A stretch of 64,000 nt of DNA from JADJXV01 sp046328995 (GCA_046328995.1 JAXLVN010000002.1:434001-498000); one strand, 5' to 3'; counted from the first letter of the stretch, positions 1 to 10,936 are shown. Numbers and translations are program-made. The notes: generated from the letters alone by a model not told the origin.

Positions 1-2994
1 TTCGCTCGTGATGTTGAGGAGTTCCGTCTCCGAACGTACCAAATACAACCGCTTGTAGAATTCATACCGCTCTGTATCAGCCGATACATAATTCGTTGGT
101 AATAAAGCATCTGCGCCGATTTCGACAGCTACGTCTTCGTTGGTAAAGCTTCGCTTTTTGGTCACTTCCTTCTCATGGAAGAGTTCGCTGAACTCCTCGG
201 TGCGGAGTTCGTTTACGGCTTCATCGAGGATTTTTTGGTACAATTCAAACCCCATTTCAGCGATAAAACCACTTTGTTCGGCGCCGAGGAGATTCCCCGC
301 GCCGCGAATTTCCATATCCCGCATTGCGAGTTGAAAGCCACTGCCGAGATTGGTATTTTCCTCCAATGCCTGCAGGCGCCTAAGCGCCGTCCGTGAGAGT
401 GTTTTCACCGGCGGCACGATGAGCATGCAGTATGCCTGGGTGTTCGAACGTCCGACGCGTCCGCGTAATTGGTATAATTCCGCGAGCCCGAAATTATCCG
501 CATTATGAATAAAAATCGTATTCGCATTCGGAATATCGAGACCTGATTCGACGATTTTGGTGCAGAGCAACACATCGTATTTGCGCTCGAGGAATTTCTC
601 CATAACGTCTTCGAGTTTATCGGTTTCCATTTGCCCGTGGGCGATTCCGCACCGGAGTGACGGCACCAGCTGCACGAGCTGTTCGTGCAATTTCGTGAGC
701 GTTGAAATTTTATCGCTCACGAAATAAATCTGTCCGCCGCGCTCCAGCTCCCGGAGTAAATGCTCAAGAATTTTCCCGTCATTCCACTCTGCAATCGTTG
801 TGCTGATCGGCAAACGATTCCGCGGCGGCGTTTCGATAACACTCAAGTCACGCGCGCCCATGAGCGAGAAATTCAGCGTGCGTGGGATAGGAGTAGCCGT
901 GAGCGTAAGCGTATCGACTGTCACCCGCATCGAGCGTAATTTCTCCTTTGCCGTCACACCGAATTTTTGTTCTTCGTCGATAATTAACAAACCTAAATTC
1001 TTAAAATGCAAATCTTTACTGAGTATTCTATGCGTGCCGATAAGAATATCCACGCCACCGGTTTTTACTTTCTGGAGCACTTCTTTTTGTTCGGCTGTCG
1101 TGCGAAAACGTGACAGCACATCCACATTCACCGGATAGCGGTGCAGGCGGTCGGTAAAGGTCAGAAAATGCTGTTGTGCGAGAATGGTCGTCGGCACGAG
1201 CACGGCGACTTGCTTCCCGTTTTGCGCGGCTTTGAAGGCAGCGCGCACGGCCACTTCCGTTTTGCCGAATCCCACATCACCACAGACGAGACGGTCCATC
1301 GGCGTCTGCGATTCCATATCGACTTTCACTTCGGCCGTTGCTTTCGCCTGATCGGGCGTATCTTCATAGATAAACGATGCTTCGAATTCTTTCTGCCAAT
1401 TGGTATCGGCCGGAAATGCATAGCCGGGCTGCGCTTTCCGTTCGGCATAGAGGCGGATTAATTCCCGGGCGATGTCTTTGAGCTTTTTCTTGGAACGTGC
1501 TTTTTTACGTTCCCACTCGGCCGAACCGAGCTTGCTGAGTTTTGGAGCGGCATCTTCGCTCCCCGAGTATTTTTGAATCTTATGGATATGATTTAAATGC
1601 ACATAGAGCACATCGCCGCCTTCATAAATCACGCGCGCGCAGTCCTGTTTGCTGCCGGCAATGGTAATCGTCTCAAGACCATCGAATTTCCCGACGCCTT
1701 TATCGACATGCACCACATAATCACCGCGCCGAAGCTGCGCAAGCTCGCGAAGCGTAATACCCGTAAATTGCTTACCCTTTTTAGTAGTCTGAAAATGCCG
1801 CCGCTCGAATAATTGATGTTCGGTAAAGAACGCCAGCTTTTCATCCGGCAGAATAAACCCTTTGGCAAGCGTTTTATCAACCCATGAAATGGACCGGAGT
1901 GTCTGCGACGGCGAGGCGATCGGGAGTTCGTTTTCTTCGTCGTCAATCTCCATCGCATTTGTGACTAAATCGTGGAGACGCTTGGAGTTCACACTTCCTT
2001 CTGCCGAGAGAAATATCCGCGATTTATTCGAGGCGATCATCCTGAGTTCCAGGCACAAACGCTGCACCGATGCCGAGAGCGCGGGCTGATACGCAGACTT
2101 GACGGGTACATCGGCATCACCAAGTCCATTCATCGAGAGAATTGTCCAGCCGGAGAATTTTGCTTCCCAATCAGGAATACCAAGTTTTTCAAATTTCGCG
2201 GCGCACTGTTCGGGAGAATCAACGACAAGGAGCGACCCTTCCGGAAAATAATCCAGCACCGACGACTCAAACGGCGTATCGCCATGCTGAAACAAATCGG
2301 CGATAAATTCCAGGGAGAGATGTTCGCGGATACTCCGCTGCGACAGCGGGTCGAATTCTCTGATTGAATCAATGACATCACCCCAGAATTCCACACGAAT
2401 TGGCGCTGACCAGCCGAGCGGGAAGACGTCCACAATACCACCGCGCACGGCCATATCTCCTTGATTTTCCACGAAATCCTTCCGGTCGAAGCCGTGGAGC
2501 GAGAGTGTTGTCGTGAATTGATTAAAGGGTAATTTCCCGCCGCGCTCAAGGTGAATTCGATTCGTCGTCACGTCGTTCGGACGTGGCACGGTGAAGGTGA
2601 GGCATTCGGGTGAACCTACCGCGATGCAGGATGTATTATTCTCCACCATCGCGAGCGAGTCGATGACGGCGATAATCTTCTCATCGAGCTGTTCGGAAGA
2701 GTAATGGAGCTTCTTGTCGGGTTCAGCAAAAAGCGCCGTAAACTCTTCACCCACCAGCGAATTAAGGTCATAGAGCCATTCGAGGGCTTCTTCCTTGGAG
2801 TCAGCAAGCACGAAGATGCGCTTTCGGCGCGCGCGCCAGAGGGCGGCGACGGTGAGCGCGCGGAGCGAACCGGACAGCGTCTTGACGGCGACGCGGGCGC
2901 CGGTCGCGGTTAGGCGCTCAGAAAGCGAGCGGATAAAAGCGGCAGAATCGAGGCGGCGTAGGAGCGGTTCGAACGGAGTATCGGGAGTCTGCAT
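1..2994 (-). CDS. mfd: Transcription-repair coupling factor Mfd (3' end outside window)
   Basis: The gene reads leftwards off the window edge; 998 codons are visible and the family is about 1,100-1,200 residues, so only the C-terminal part is missing. Mfd is an ATP-driven translocase that removes RNA polymerase stalled at DNA lesions and recruits UvrA. Visible are a UvrB-like N-terminal region, an RNA-polymerase-interacting segment near residues 420-480 (motif RRGDYVVHVDKGVGKFDG), Walker A GDVGFGKTEVA near residue 572, the DEAD-type box IIDEEQKFG, and helicase motifs TATPIPRT and QLRGRVGRS. The start ATG at 2994 gives a protein beginning MQTPDTPFEPLL. No frameshift is visible in the part present. 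Identification is firm from the motif order. Confidence 0.95.
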   Translation of the reverse strand, partial: MQTPDTPFEPLLRRLDSAAFIRSLSERLTATGARVAVKTLSGSLRALTVAALWRARRKRIFVLADSKEEALEWLYDLNSLVGEEFTALFAEPDKKLHYSSEQLDEKIIAVIDSLAMVENNTSCIAVGSPECLTFTVPRPNDVTTNRIHLERGGKLPFNQFTTTLSLHGFDRKDFVENQGDMAVRGGIVDVFPLGWSAPIRVEFWGDVIDSIREFDPLSQRSIREHLSLEFIADLFQHGDTPFESSVLDYFPEGSLLVVDSPEQCAAKFEKLGIPDWEAKFSGWTILSMNGLGDADVPVKSAYQPALSASVQRLCLELRMIASNKSRIFLSAEGSVNSKRLHDLVTNAMEIDDEENELPIASPSQTLRSISWVDKTLAKGFILPDEKLAFFTEHQLFERRHFQTTKKGKQFTGITLRELAQLRRGDYVVHVDKGVGKFDGLETITIAGSKQDCARVIYEGGDVLYVHLNHIHKIQKYSGSEDAAPKLSKLGSAEWERKKARSKKKLKDIARELIRLYAERKAQPGYAFPADTNWQKEFEASFIYEDTPDQAKATAEVKVDMESQTPMDRLVCGDVGFGKTEVAVRAAFKAAQNGKQVAVLVPTTILAQQHFLTFTDRLHRYPVNVDVLSRFRTTAEQKEVLQKVKTGGVDILIGTHRILSKDLHFKNLGLLIIDEEQKFGVTAKEKLRSMRVTVDTLTLTATPIPRTLNFSLMGARDLSVIETPPRNRLPISTTIAEWNDGKILEHLLRELERGGQIYFVSDKISTLTKLHEQLVQLVPSLRCGIAHGQMETDKLEDVMEKFLERKYDVLLCTKIVESGLDIPNANTIFIHNADNFGLAELYQLRGRVGRSNTQAYCMLIVPPVKTLSRTALRRLQALEENTNLGSGFQLAMRDMEIRGAGNLLGAEQSGFIAEMGFELYQKILDEAVNELRTEEFSELFHEKEVTKKRSFTNEDVAVEIGADALLPTNYVSADTERYEFYKRLYLVRSETELLNITSE

Positions 2995-3753
2995 ACGGAA
3001 TCGGATTGATTTTTTACCTGCAAATTAATACGAATCATCGAAACGGACATACGGTAATTTCTTTCCTCAGATAATCCGGCCGGGTGTGGCGGCGATTATC
3101 CGTAGAGCGAATCAATGAATGGGGTATTCTCCAGCGCGGCTCGGCAAAGGAGAAAAAGTATCGGTATTCAGAACGAGTTGACAGAGGTTTTTTTAGGAAT
3201 CTAAAAGATTAATTTTACGGCTAAAATATGACCAAATCACATGAAAAACTGAAGTGTCACCTTCTGCCCGGAGCTGCCTGAAAGAGGGTTGGTGCCGGCA
3301 TACGGAGGGTGGTTTCATCGGTGTCGCCAATGCCGTGATACGGTGTGTTGTGCGGTATGGATATCGGTGGCAGGCGGTGAAGAAATTCTGTTTCGGACAG
3401 CGATAGTCGTTTTGTTTTTTTGTAGGGCGGGAGAGTGCCGTTAAAAAAAATAAATGTAAAATGTTGGCATGCAGGCTATTATACCGAACTGTAATTTTTT
3501 TGACTGTTGGTCTGTTTTTTTTCGTTTGGTATAGTATCCCGTGCGCGTGAGGCATGGGGAATGTACTCATGCCGGGTGTAACAATTGGCAGGTCGGCAGG
3601 ATTGTTATTTCGAAAATATTTTTTTGACTGTGGTAAGGTTTGCTACAACGGCGTAGTCTTGAAGTCAGTGACACTACAAAATACCATGGTATGCAACCAA
3701 GAGTCTGACAGCCGATTTTTTTATTATTCTACCATATTTTCAGGAGGTTTTTT
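2995..3753. other. Intergenic stretch between mfd and the first FnIII protein
   Basis: About 760 bases lie between the divergent mfd and 3754 genes. The open frames here are short, lack family signatures and have no convincing ribosome binding site. The last 30 bases contain a strong AGGAGG box at 3742-3747 for the downstream gene. The stretch ttattctacYatNttttc just before that box is nearly repeated before the paralogue at 7503, so it probably belongs to a shared 5' leader. The rest shows nothing I recognise. Confidence 0.5.
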
Positions 3754-6700
3754 ATGAACCGTTTGATGTTCCTCTTCACTGCTTTTATTGCACTAAGCAT
3801 AGCAGTTTTCAGCCCAGGGTCCACACAGGCCCAAACCAATGTTTTCCCATCCTATTACGAAGATTTCGAGAACGGAGACGGTGGCTGGACAGTCACCGGA
3901 AGCAATGCTTCCTGGCAGCTCGGCTATCCGTCTGCGGGTGATATTTATTATCCGGCCAGTGGTTCGAATTCGTGGGTAACGAATTTGTATGGCACGTATA
4001 ACTCCAATGAAACATCCTACTTGGAGTCACCGGTCTTTGATCTGTCGTGTTTTGCCAGCGACCCGTATCTGGGATTCAGCCATATCTATTTTACCGAAGA
4101 CAATTACGACTTTCACTGGGTAGAAATATCCATTAACGGTGGTGCGTGGACCAAGCTTGGTAATTCGAGTTCGGGTGGGTCGAATTGGTATCAGCCGTGG
4201 TATGACGGTAATTCCGGCAACACGTATGATGTATGGTGCGGATATTACTATTACAATGGCGGCTGGGAATATGCCGAGCATCTTCTCACGGGAGCGGCAG
4301 GGAGCAGCAATGTGCGTATTCGTTTTGCGATGCAGTCGGACGGTTTTGTCGAGTATGAAGGTGTCGGCATCGACGATATTCAAATTTATCTTCCCGGTGC
4401 GACCATCAATCCGCCAATGCTGACGAATCCGGCTAATAGTGCCGTGAACGTACTGACGGCATCGTCATTATCGTGGCAGACGGCTGCCTGTGCGCAGAAC
4501 TATCGTCTTCAGGTATCGACATCACCGACATTTGCCGGTACAATTTTCAATCAGATTGTCGTGGGAACCTCCCAAGATATCACCGGATTGGCATACTCCA
4601 CCACTTACTACTGGCGCGTTAACGCCAACAAAGACGCAATGACGAGTGCATGGTCACCGGTCTATAGCTTTACGACGGTAGCACCACCGCCGACAGTACC
4701 GGTGCATACTATTCCATCCAATGGTGCAATTGGTGTCACGACGACGAATACTTCAGTGCAGTGGAATGCATCTCCGGGAGCGACGATGTATCAGGTGCAA
4801 GTATCGACAGATAACACCTTTACGACCAATTTAATTGATAATACAAGCCCCGCTAGCTTCGCAGTATTACCGGCGTTACCTAATTTTACGACCTATTACT
4901 GGCGTGTCAGAGCATCCAATGTCAGTGGCACGAGTGCTTGGTCTGCGCCGTGGACCTTCCGTACGGTGCTTACACCGACTAATTTAGTCTTACCAAGCGA
5001 CAATGAAATTTCGATTCCGCTGCCGACGACGATGGCATGGCAGGCAATTCCGGGTATTGGGCGTTATCAGTTGCAAATTGCGACAGATGCGAACTTTACA
5101 CAAATTGCCGAAGATGTGCCGAATGTGCAGCAGGCGAGCTATCAGTCGTCGCGTCTTGAGAATAACACCGTCTATTACTGGCGTGTCAAGCTGTTTGCTC
5201 CGGACGGTGAGCCGAGCAACTGGTCGAATGTACGTACCTTTACGACGATTATAGCTTCGCCGGTACTGTCTTTGCCGTATGATGGAATTCAGGACTTGAG
5301 CAAGTCTCCGACACTCTCCTGGAATGCCGTGCAGGGCAATGTGCAATATCGCGTGCAGGTCTCAAGCGATATGAGCTTTTTGAAAAATATTGCTGTTGAT
5401 GTCACCACTAATGCTCTGACTTCGCAGGTGACCGGTCTCAGTGGTAATACAATCTATTACTGGCGTGTACAGGCGGGTAGTCCGACAGCGGGCACGAGCG
5501 GCTGGTCTCTTGTTCGGTCATTCTCCACTATCGTCGATGCAACGGTTGGTGAATTACCGCTTGATAATGCGAGTGCCGTAGCAGTACCGGTGACGGTGCA
5601 GTGGGCGGATCGGGGCAATAAAGTGGAGTACGAACTCCAGCTATCGACGAATATTGGATTTACATCGACGCTACCGACGATCACGAAGCTTACCGGTGTA
5701 TCCACTCAAGTTGGTCTCTATGAAGGATTACAGTATAATACGACCTACTACTGGCGCATTCGCCCGGTCAGCAATACGAATATTGCGATAGCATGGTCAC
5801 CCGTGCGGAGCTTCCGTACCGGTCTGGCCAAGGCAGCACTCCTTATGCCGGCCAATAATTCCGGCAATCAGCCCAAGACCACGCAGCTTGAGTGGAAAGC
5901 AGTGTCGGGCGCAATGACCTATCATGTGCAAGTAGCGACGGACAAGTCGTTTAGCACGATCGTTGCCGAGCCGACGAGTCTGACAGGATTGAAGTATTCA
6001 CTGGCAGATCTTGCGACAAATCAATCCTACTATTGGCGCGTGATGGGCGAGAGCACCGATAATGGAGCCGGAAGCTGGTCGGATGTATGGCAATTCAGCA
6101 CCGGAACAGCAGCAGCGGCAGTGCCGACGCTTCAGATTCCGGAAAACAACAAAGTCAATCAGCCGGCAGTGGTGGATTTTATCTGGGAGTCATCTGCCAA
6201 TGCAACGTCCTATCACTTGCAGGTCTCGAAGGATATGGCGTTTGGTTCGACCATTCTCGATAAGAGCAGTCTCACAGGCACATCATTTAATACCAGCGGA
6301 TTAGAGCCCAATACTACCTATTACTGGCGCGTACGTGCTTCGAATTCGGTAGGCGAGAGCTCATGGTCGGATACATGGAAATTCACGCTTGTGCCGGCTG
6401 TACCTGCCGTACCGGAGCTCGTGAGCCCGGCCGACAGAGCGACGAATCAGCCGGTTAGCCCGCTTGTCAAATGGATGGCGCCTTCGCTTGGCGGTGCTGT
6501 GGACAGCTATCAATTACACGTATCGGAGAGTGCAGATTTCAGCACTCTGGTGGCCAATGAAACGGTAACGGCCGGGACGGCTTTCTCCTTGCCGAAGCTC
6601 AAATATCTGACGGTGTATTACTGGAGAGTATCGGCGGTCAATGCCGGTGGTAGTTCATGGTCAGAAACACGTAGCTTTACGACCGAAGAGTCATCGGCTG

Positions 6701-6978
6701 TCGATGAGCCGCTTACCGGAGCACCATTGCTCGATATTTTTCCGAATCCTACGCTGCAATCGGCGACCGTAGCATTCACGGTTCCCGATAATGCAGCGAT
6801 GACGCTTGTCATTACCAATACCGTTGGAATTCCTGTCTTTACGACATCGGCAACCGGCCTCTCGGCAGGTGATCATGCCATCGTATGGAATACGACGGAA
6901 GTCGCAAGCGGAGCGTATTTTGTACGCATGACAATCAACGGACTTGTCCATCATTCCACGCTGCAGGTCGTTAAATAA
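3754..6978 (+). CDS. Secreted fibronectin-III repeat protein with T9SS sorting domain
   Basis: A 1,074-residue predicted cell-surface or secreted protein. Residues 1-26 form a Sec signal peptide ending STQA-QT. Residues about 35-215 form a jelly-roll domain of the MAM / choice-of-anchor J type, containing EDFENGDGGW and ending GVGIDDIQIYLPG. Eight fibronectin-III-like repeats follow, each with the signature (T)YYWRV and a terminal SxW...FTT strand. The last roughly 80 residues (LDIFPNPTLQSATV to SGAYFVRMTINGLVHHS) are a T9SS type A sorting domain, which directs export across the outer membrane and is normally removed. A strong AGGAGG precedes the start and a perfect hairpin terminator follows. 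The next gene is a full-length paralogue. The binding partner is unknown. Confidence 0.88.
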   Translation: MNRLMFLFTAFIALSIAVFSPGSTQAQTNVFPSYYEDFENGDGGWTVTGSNASWQLGYPSAGDIYYPASGSNSWVTNLYGTYNSNETSYLESPVFDLSCFASDPYLGFSHIYFTEDNYDFHWVEISINGGAWTKLGNSSSGGSNWYQPWYDGNSGNTYDVWCGYYYYNGGWEYAEHLLTGAAGSSNVRIRFAMQSDGFVEYEGVGIDDIQIYLPGATINPPMLTNPANSAVNVLTASSLSWQTAACAQNYRLQVSTSPTFAGTIFNQIVVGTSQDITGLAYSTTYYWRVNANKDAMTSAWSPVYSFTTVAPPPTVPVHTIPSNGAIGVTTTNTSVQWNASPGATMYQVQVSTDNTFTTNLIDNTSPASFAVLPALPNFTTYYWRVRASNVSGTSAWSAPWTFRTVLTPTNLVLPSDNEISIPLPTTMAWQAIPGIGRYQLQIATDANFTQIAEDVPNVQQASYQSSRLENNTVYYWRVKLFAPDGEPSNWSNVRTFTTIIASPVLSLPYDGIQDLSKSPTLSWNAVQGNVQYRVQVSSDMSFLKNIAVDVTTNALTSQVTGLSGNTIYYWRVQAGSPTAGTSGWSLVRSFSTIVDATVGELPLDNASAVAVPVTVQWADRGNKVEYELQLSTNIGFTSTLPTITKLTGVSTQVGLYEGLQYNTTYYWRIRPVSNTNIAIAWSPVRSFRTGLAKAALLMPANNSGNQPKTTQLEWKAVSGAMTYHVQVATDKSFSTIVAEPTSLTGLKYSLADLATNQSYYWRVMGESTDNGAGSWSDVWQFSTGTAAAAVPTLQIPENNKVNQPAVVDFIWESSANATSYHLQVSKDMAFGSTILDKSSLTGTSFNTSGLEPNTTYYWRVRASNSVGESSWSDTWKFTLVPAVPAVPELVSPADRATNQPVSPLVKWMAPSLGGAVDSYQLHVSESADFSTLVANETVTAGTAFSLPKLKYLTVYYWRVSAVNAGGSSWSETRSFTTEESSAVDEPLTGAPLLDIFPNPTLQSATVAFTVPDNAAMTLVITNTVGIPVFTTSATGLSAGDHAIVWNTTEVASGAYFVRMTINGLVHHSTLQVVK

Positions 6979-7015
6979 TCTCCCGGCAGTGAAGAGGCAA
7001 GCCCTCCAATCAATA

Positions 7016-7056
7016 CAAAGCGCCCCTGATCCTTTTGGTGTCAGGGGCGCTTTGCG
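7016..7056 (+). terminator. Rho-independent terminator after the first FnIII protein
   Basis: A perfect 14-bp inverted repeat (7016-7029 with 7041-7054) with an 11-base loop lies 38 bases after the stop codon at 6978. The stem is GC-rich at its centre and starts with CAAAG. The T-run after it is short, so termination may be moderate. Confidence 0.75.
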
Positions 7057-7502
7057 TATCGGGAGCTGATGCATACTCTCGGGGGGGCGGGGCGGGCGAA
7101 GCGGGATTTTTTTTATTTCTCGAACTCCAATCCGGCGAAACAATGACTTTTATCATAGTTCTGTTCTTTTAATACCCGTAATTTTGACACGTAGCTTACC
7201 GATTGAGGATTCTCGTAGCTGGTGGAGTTACACAAGAAAAAAATTGAATATCAAGCGAGAACCCCCAATCCACACTCTGAGCGTCACGTTGCCCTTGGAA
7301 CAAGTACTGATGGGATAGTTTATTGAGGAGAAGGGCGGTCAACGATCGATACAGCAGCCAATCGTGACTACACATAGACAGACGGATAGATTCAGTCCAC
7401 AGAAAAATCGTGACGAGCACACGCGCGAGCTACCAAGCTGAAAAAAACCGATAAAGGTACAACGGCTTTACGTGTTATTCTACTATTTTTTCTGGAGGTT
7501 CT
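7057..7502. other. Intergenic leader between the FnIII paralogues
   Basis: About 450 bases with no supported gene. A G-run occurs at 7081-7087. The last 35 bases resemble the leader of the first paralogue (ttattctac, then a T-rich stretch, then TGGAGG at 7493-7498), so each paralogue probably has its own promoter and ribosome binding site. Confidence 0.45.
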
Positions 7503-10500
7503 ATGAACCGTTTCTTGCTACTCGTTACTACTGTCATCGCGCTGAGCGTGGCAGTATATGCGCCGCAAACGTCGCGGGCACAAATGAATATCTTTCCGAC
7601 GTACAATGAAAATTTTGAATCCGGTAACGGCGGCTGGGCTGCTTCCGGCGATAACTCTACCTGGCAACTAGGGTATCCGTCGGCGAGTGATATCAATGCG
7701 CCCGGTGGTGGTGCCAATTCATGGGTGACGAATCTTACCGGTAATTACAACAATTACGAACTCTCCTACCTCGTGTCTCCTGTCTTTGACATGTCGTGCT
7801 TTACCAGCGACCCGCATATTTCCTTCAAACACACCTACTTTACCGAAGACAACTACGACTTCCACTGGATGGAAATCTCCATCAACGGCGGCTCATGGAC
7901 CAAGCTGGGTGCAGCAGGCACGGGAGCAAACTGGTATCAGACCTGGAGGGATGATAATTCCGGTAACTTCCTCGATGTATGGTGCGGCAATTATACCTAT
8001 AATACCGGCTGGGAAACGGCAGAACACGTTCTTACCGGCGCAGCAGGCAGCAATAATGTGCGTATCCGCTTTGTCATGCAGGCAGATGCCTATGTACAAT
8101 ATGAGGGTATCGGTATTGATGATATTCAAATCTATCTTCCGAATCCTACCTTGAATCCTCCGTCATTGGTCAATCCTGCCGATAATGCTACTGCCGTGTC
8201 GGTCGATCCGACTCTTGCCTGGCAAGCTGCTCCCTGTGCAGACCGCTATCAAATGCAGGTATCCCTGACGCAGGACTTCTCGGCTATCCTCGACGATCAG
8301 GTGGTCAGCGGAACGAGTTATAATCTTGCTACGCTTGACTATAGCACGACGTATTACTGGCATGTCAATGCAATTAAAGACGAAATGGTGAGCCCATGGT
8401 CACCGGTCTATCAATTTACAACGGCCAATCCTCCGCCGCCGGTACCGACCCTCGCTTCACCGATGGATGGCGCGCGCACCGTGCCTACGGTGAACCCGCT
8501 GTTGAATTGGAATAGTTCAGAAGGAGCCGTGGTCTATCGCGTGCAGGTATCAACCACCGCTGACTTTACGAATCTAATCATGGATAATGTCGCCAGCACT
8601 TCTCCGGTGTATATTCCTGCGATGGAGAATTTTACGACCTATTACTGGCGCGTCAACGCAAGTAATGTCAGCGGCACGAGCGCATGGTCTCCGGTATGGA
8701 GCTTCCGTACGGTGCTTGCATCAGCCGAACTCATTGCTCCGAATGACAAGGAAATTTATATTATCATACCGGCTGTGCTGACCTGGAGAGGAACCTCCGG
8801 CATCGACCGTTATCAAGTACAAATAGCGACTGATGAAGAATTTAATAATCTTGTTGAAAATTCGACCGATATCCGCGAGACCATTCATCAGACAGCTAAT
8901 CTGGATAACAATACGCTCTATTACTGGCGCATAAAATCATTCGCTCCCGACGGTGAGGCCAGCAATTGGTCGGACGTACATCAATTTACGACCATCATTG
9001 CCACCCCGAGTCTGGTGCTGCCGTATGACGGTGCTCTTGATCTACCGAAAACGATAGCATTTTCCTGGAATAAAGTCGAGGGAGATGTACAGTACCGGCT
9101 TCAAATCTCAACTGATGTAAATTTCAATTCATCCGTTATCGTTGACAAGTCATATTCCGCTCTCTCGGCCATGGTATCAGGTCTTGACGGCAATACAATC
9201 TATTACTGGCGCGTTCAGGCAGGCAGCCCGACAGCAGGCAGAAGTATATGGTCGGACGTACGCACGTTCTCTACGCTGGTTGACCCAACACTCGGTGAAG
9301 CACCACTCAACGGAGCAACTGCTCTTCCATTCCCGGTTACCCTCCAATGGGCAGGACGTGGCACGGCAACACAATATCAGCTCCAACTTGCTAAAGACGC
9401 GGGATTTACCTCCATCGTAGCAGATATCTCCAAGCTTGCCGGTCTTTCGACGCAGGTAGGTCTTTATGAAGGATTGCAATACAATACGACATACTATTGG
9501 AGAATACGTCCTCTCAGCAGCACCAATATCACGGTTGCTTGGTCACCGGTGATGCGTTTTCGCACTGCTCTTGCCCGGACAATGCTTCTGGCACCGGCAA
9601 ATTACTCCGGTAATCAACCCAAGACTACCCTCCTGCAATGGCAGCCGGTATCCGGTGCAATGACGTACCGGGTGCAGGTATCGACGGACAGAGAATTCTC
9701 CGTACTCACTGTCGATCAAAGCGGCGTCTCAGCAGCAAATTATACCATCAATGACTTGAGCACCAATCAGCCCTACTACTGGCATGTCATGGCTGAAAGC
9801 AGTGATAATGGTCTCGGTACATGGTCCGAAATGTGGCAATTCAGCACCGGTACTGCTCCTGCAGCCATCCCGACTCTGCAGGCACCTGCCAATAATGCGG
9901 TGAATCAGCCCGCTGTTGTTGATTTTCGTTGGGAATCGGCCGTCAATGCAACGTCTTATCGACTGCAACTCTCAAAAGACAAAGCATTTGCTACGACTAT
10001 TCTCGATAAGAGCAATCTCCGGGAGACATCGTATAATGGTAGCGGCCTCGAACCAAACACGACCTATTACTGGCGCGTCCGGGCAGCAAATTCCGTGAGC
10101 GAAAGCCCTTGGTCGGAAGTATGGCACTTCACGCTCGTACCGGCAGCACCGGCAATGCCTGCGCTCTTTAGCCCGCTCGACCGATCATCCAATCAACCGA
10201 CGACGGTCGTCCTTAAATGGATGGCACCGACATTCGGCAGCACGGTCGCAAGCTACATGGTGCACGTCTCGGAATCAAGAGATTTCACGACGCTTGTCGA
10301 AAATACAACCGTCACCGGCACCGCTTATTCGGCCATGAATCTCCGCGCAAATACTACCTATTACTGGCGTATAGCAGCAGCAAATGCCGGTGGAATGACC
10401 TGGTCAGAGCCATGGAGCTTTACCACCGAATCGTCCTCCGGTGTCGATGAACTCATCGTAAATAACGGTGGTATGAGCGTCTATCCGAATCCTACACAAC

Positions 10501-10721
10501 TCTATGCAACGGTAGAGTTTACTACTCCGGAAAACGGAGCCGCCTCCCTCGTTGTGACGAATCTTGCCGGTGAACGTGTCTTTGTCGCCTCCGAACGTGA
10601 GCTCACCGGTGGCATGCATGCCTTCACATGGAATACTTCAGAAGTAGCAAGTGGTACCTATCTCCTACGGCTGACCGTCGGCGACGTCGTGCGCCTGACA
10701 ACGCTGACAGTAGCGAAATAA
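7503..10721 (+). CDS. Secreted fibronectin-III repeat protein with T9SS sorting domain (paralogue)
   Basis: A 1,072-residue paralogue of the preceding gene with the same architecture: signal peptide (residues 1-26, ending SRA-QM), jelly-roll domain with ENFESGNGGW and GIGIDDIQIYLPN, eight FnIII-like repeats each carrying YYWR or YYWH, and a C-terminal T9SS type A sorting domain (VYPNPTQLYATVEF to GTYLLRLTVGD). The two proteins align over their whole length with many substitutions but only two residues difference in length. This is an old tandem duplication kept under selection rather than a recent copy. Its own terminator follows at 10744. The ligand or surface role cannot be read from the sequence. 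Confidence 0.88.
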   Translation: MNRFLLLVTTVIALSVAVYAPQTSRAQMNIFPTYNENFESGNGGWAASGDNSTWQLGYPSASDINAPGGGANSWVTNLTGNYNNYELSYLVSPVFDMSCFTSDPHISFKHTYFTEDNYDFHWMEISINGGSWTKLGAAGTGANWYQTWRDDNSGNFLDVWCGNYTYNTGWETAEHVLTGAAGSNNVRIRFVMQADAYVQYEGIGIDDIQIYLPNPTLNPPSLVNPADNATAVSVDPTLAWQAAPCADRYQMQVSLTQDFSAILDDQVVSGTSYNLATLDYSTTYYWHVNAIKDEMVSPWSPVYQFTTANPPPPVPTLASPMDGARTVPTVNPLLNWNSSEGAVVYRVQVSTTADFTNLIMDNVASTSPVYIPAMENFTTYYWRVNASNVSGTSAWSPVWSFRTVLASAELIAPNDKEIYIIIPAVLTWRGTSGIDRYQVQIATDEEFNNLVENSTDIRETIHQTANLDNNTLYYWRIKSFAPDGEASNWSDVHQFTTIIATPSLVLPYDGALDLPKTIAFSWNKVEGDVQYRLQISTDVNFNSSVIVDKSYSALSAMVSGLDGNTIYYWRVQAGSPTAGRSIWSDVRTFSTLVDPTLGEAPLNGATALPFPVTLQWAGRGTATQYQLQLAKDAGFTSIVADISKLAGLSTQVGLYEGLQYNTTYYWRIRPLSSTNITVAWSPVMRFRTALARTMLLAPANYSGNQPKTTLLQWQPVSGAMTYRVQVSTDREFSVLTVDQSGVSAANYTINDLSTNQPYYWHVMAESSDNGLGTWSEMWQFSTGTAPAAIPTLQAPANNAVNQPAVVDFRWESAVNATSYRLQLSKDKAFATTILDKSNLRETSYNGSGLEPNTTYYWRVRAANSVSESPWSEVWHFTLVPAAPAMPALFSPLDRSSNQPTTVVLKWMAPTFGSTVASYMVHVSESRDFTTLVENTTVTGTAYSAMNLRANTTYYWRIAAANAGGMTWSEPWSFTTESSSGVDELIVNNGGMSVYPNPTQLYATVEFTTPENGAASLVVTNLAGERVFVASERELTGGMHAFTWNTSEVASGTYLLRLTVGDVVRLTTLTVAK

Positions 10722-10743
10722 GAAATAGGACACTTGTTCTCGT

Positions 10744-10785
10744 AAAACGCCCTTGTTTGTGCAGGAAACAAGGGCGTTTTTGTGT
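10744..10785 (+). terminator. Rho-independent terminator after the second FnIII protein
   Basis: A perfect 15-bp stem (10744-10758 with 10766-10780), a 7-base loop and a short T-run, 22 bases after the stop codon. Confidence 0.85.
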
Positions 10786-10936
10786 ATAGACCCTCATACT
10801 ACAGGATGGTAATTTCCTTGAAAATTTCGGCTTGCCTCTATTGTTAATTGCCGCCGCCGTTGCAGCATTGCCTGAATCTCCGTATTTTTGAAACAGTTAA
10901 TTCAACTTCTTTCATTATTCTAGCAGAGAATCAACA

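Noticed and set aside
3193..3570. Minus-strand 125-residue frame in the mfd upstream region
   Set aside because: Composition is not protein-like, no ribosome binding site, no family motif.
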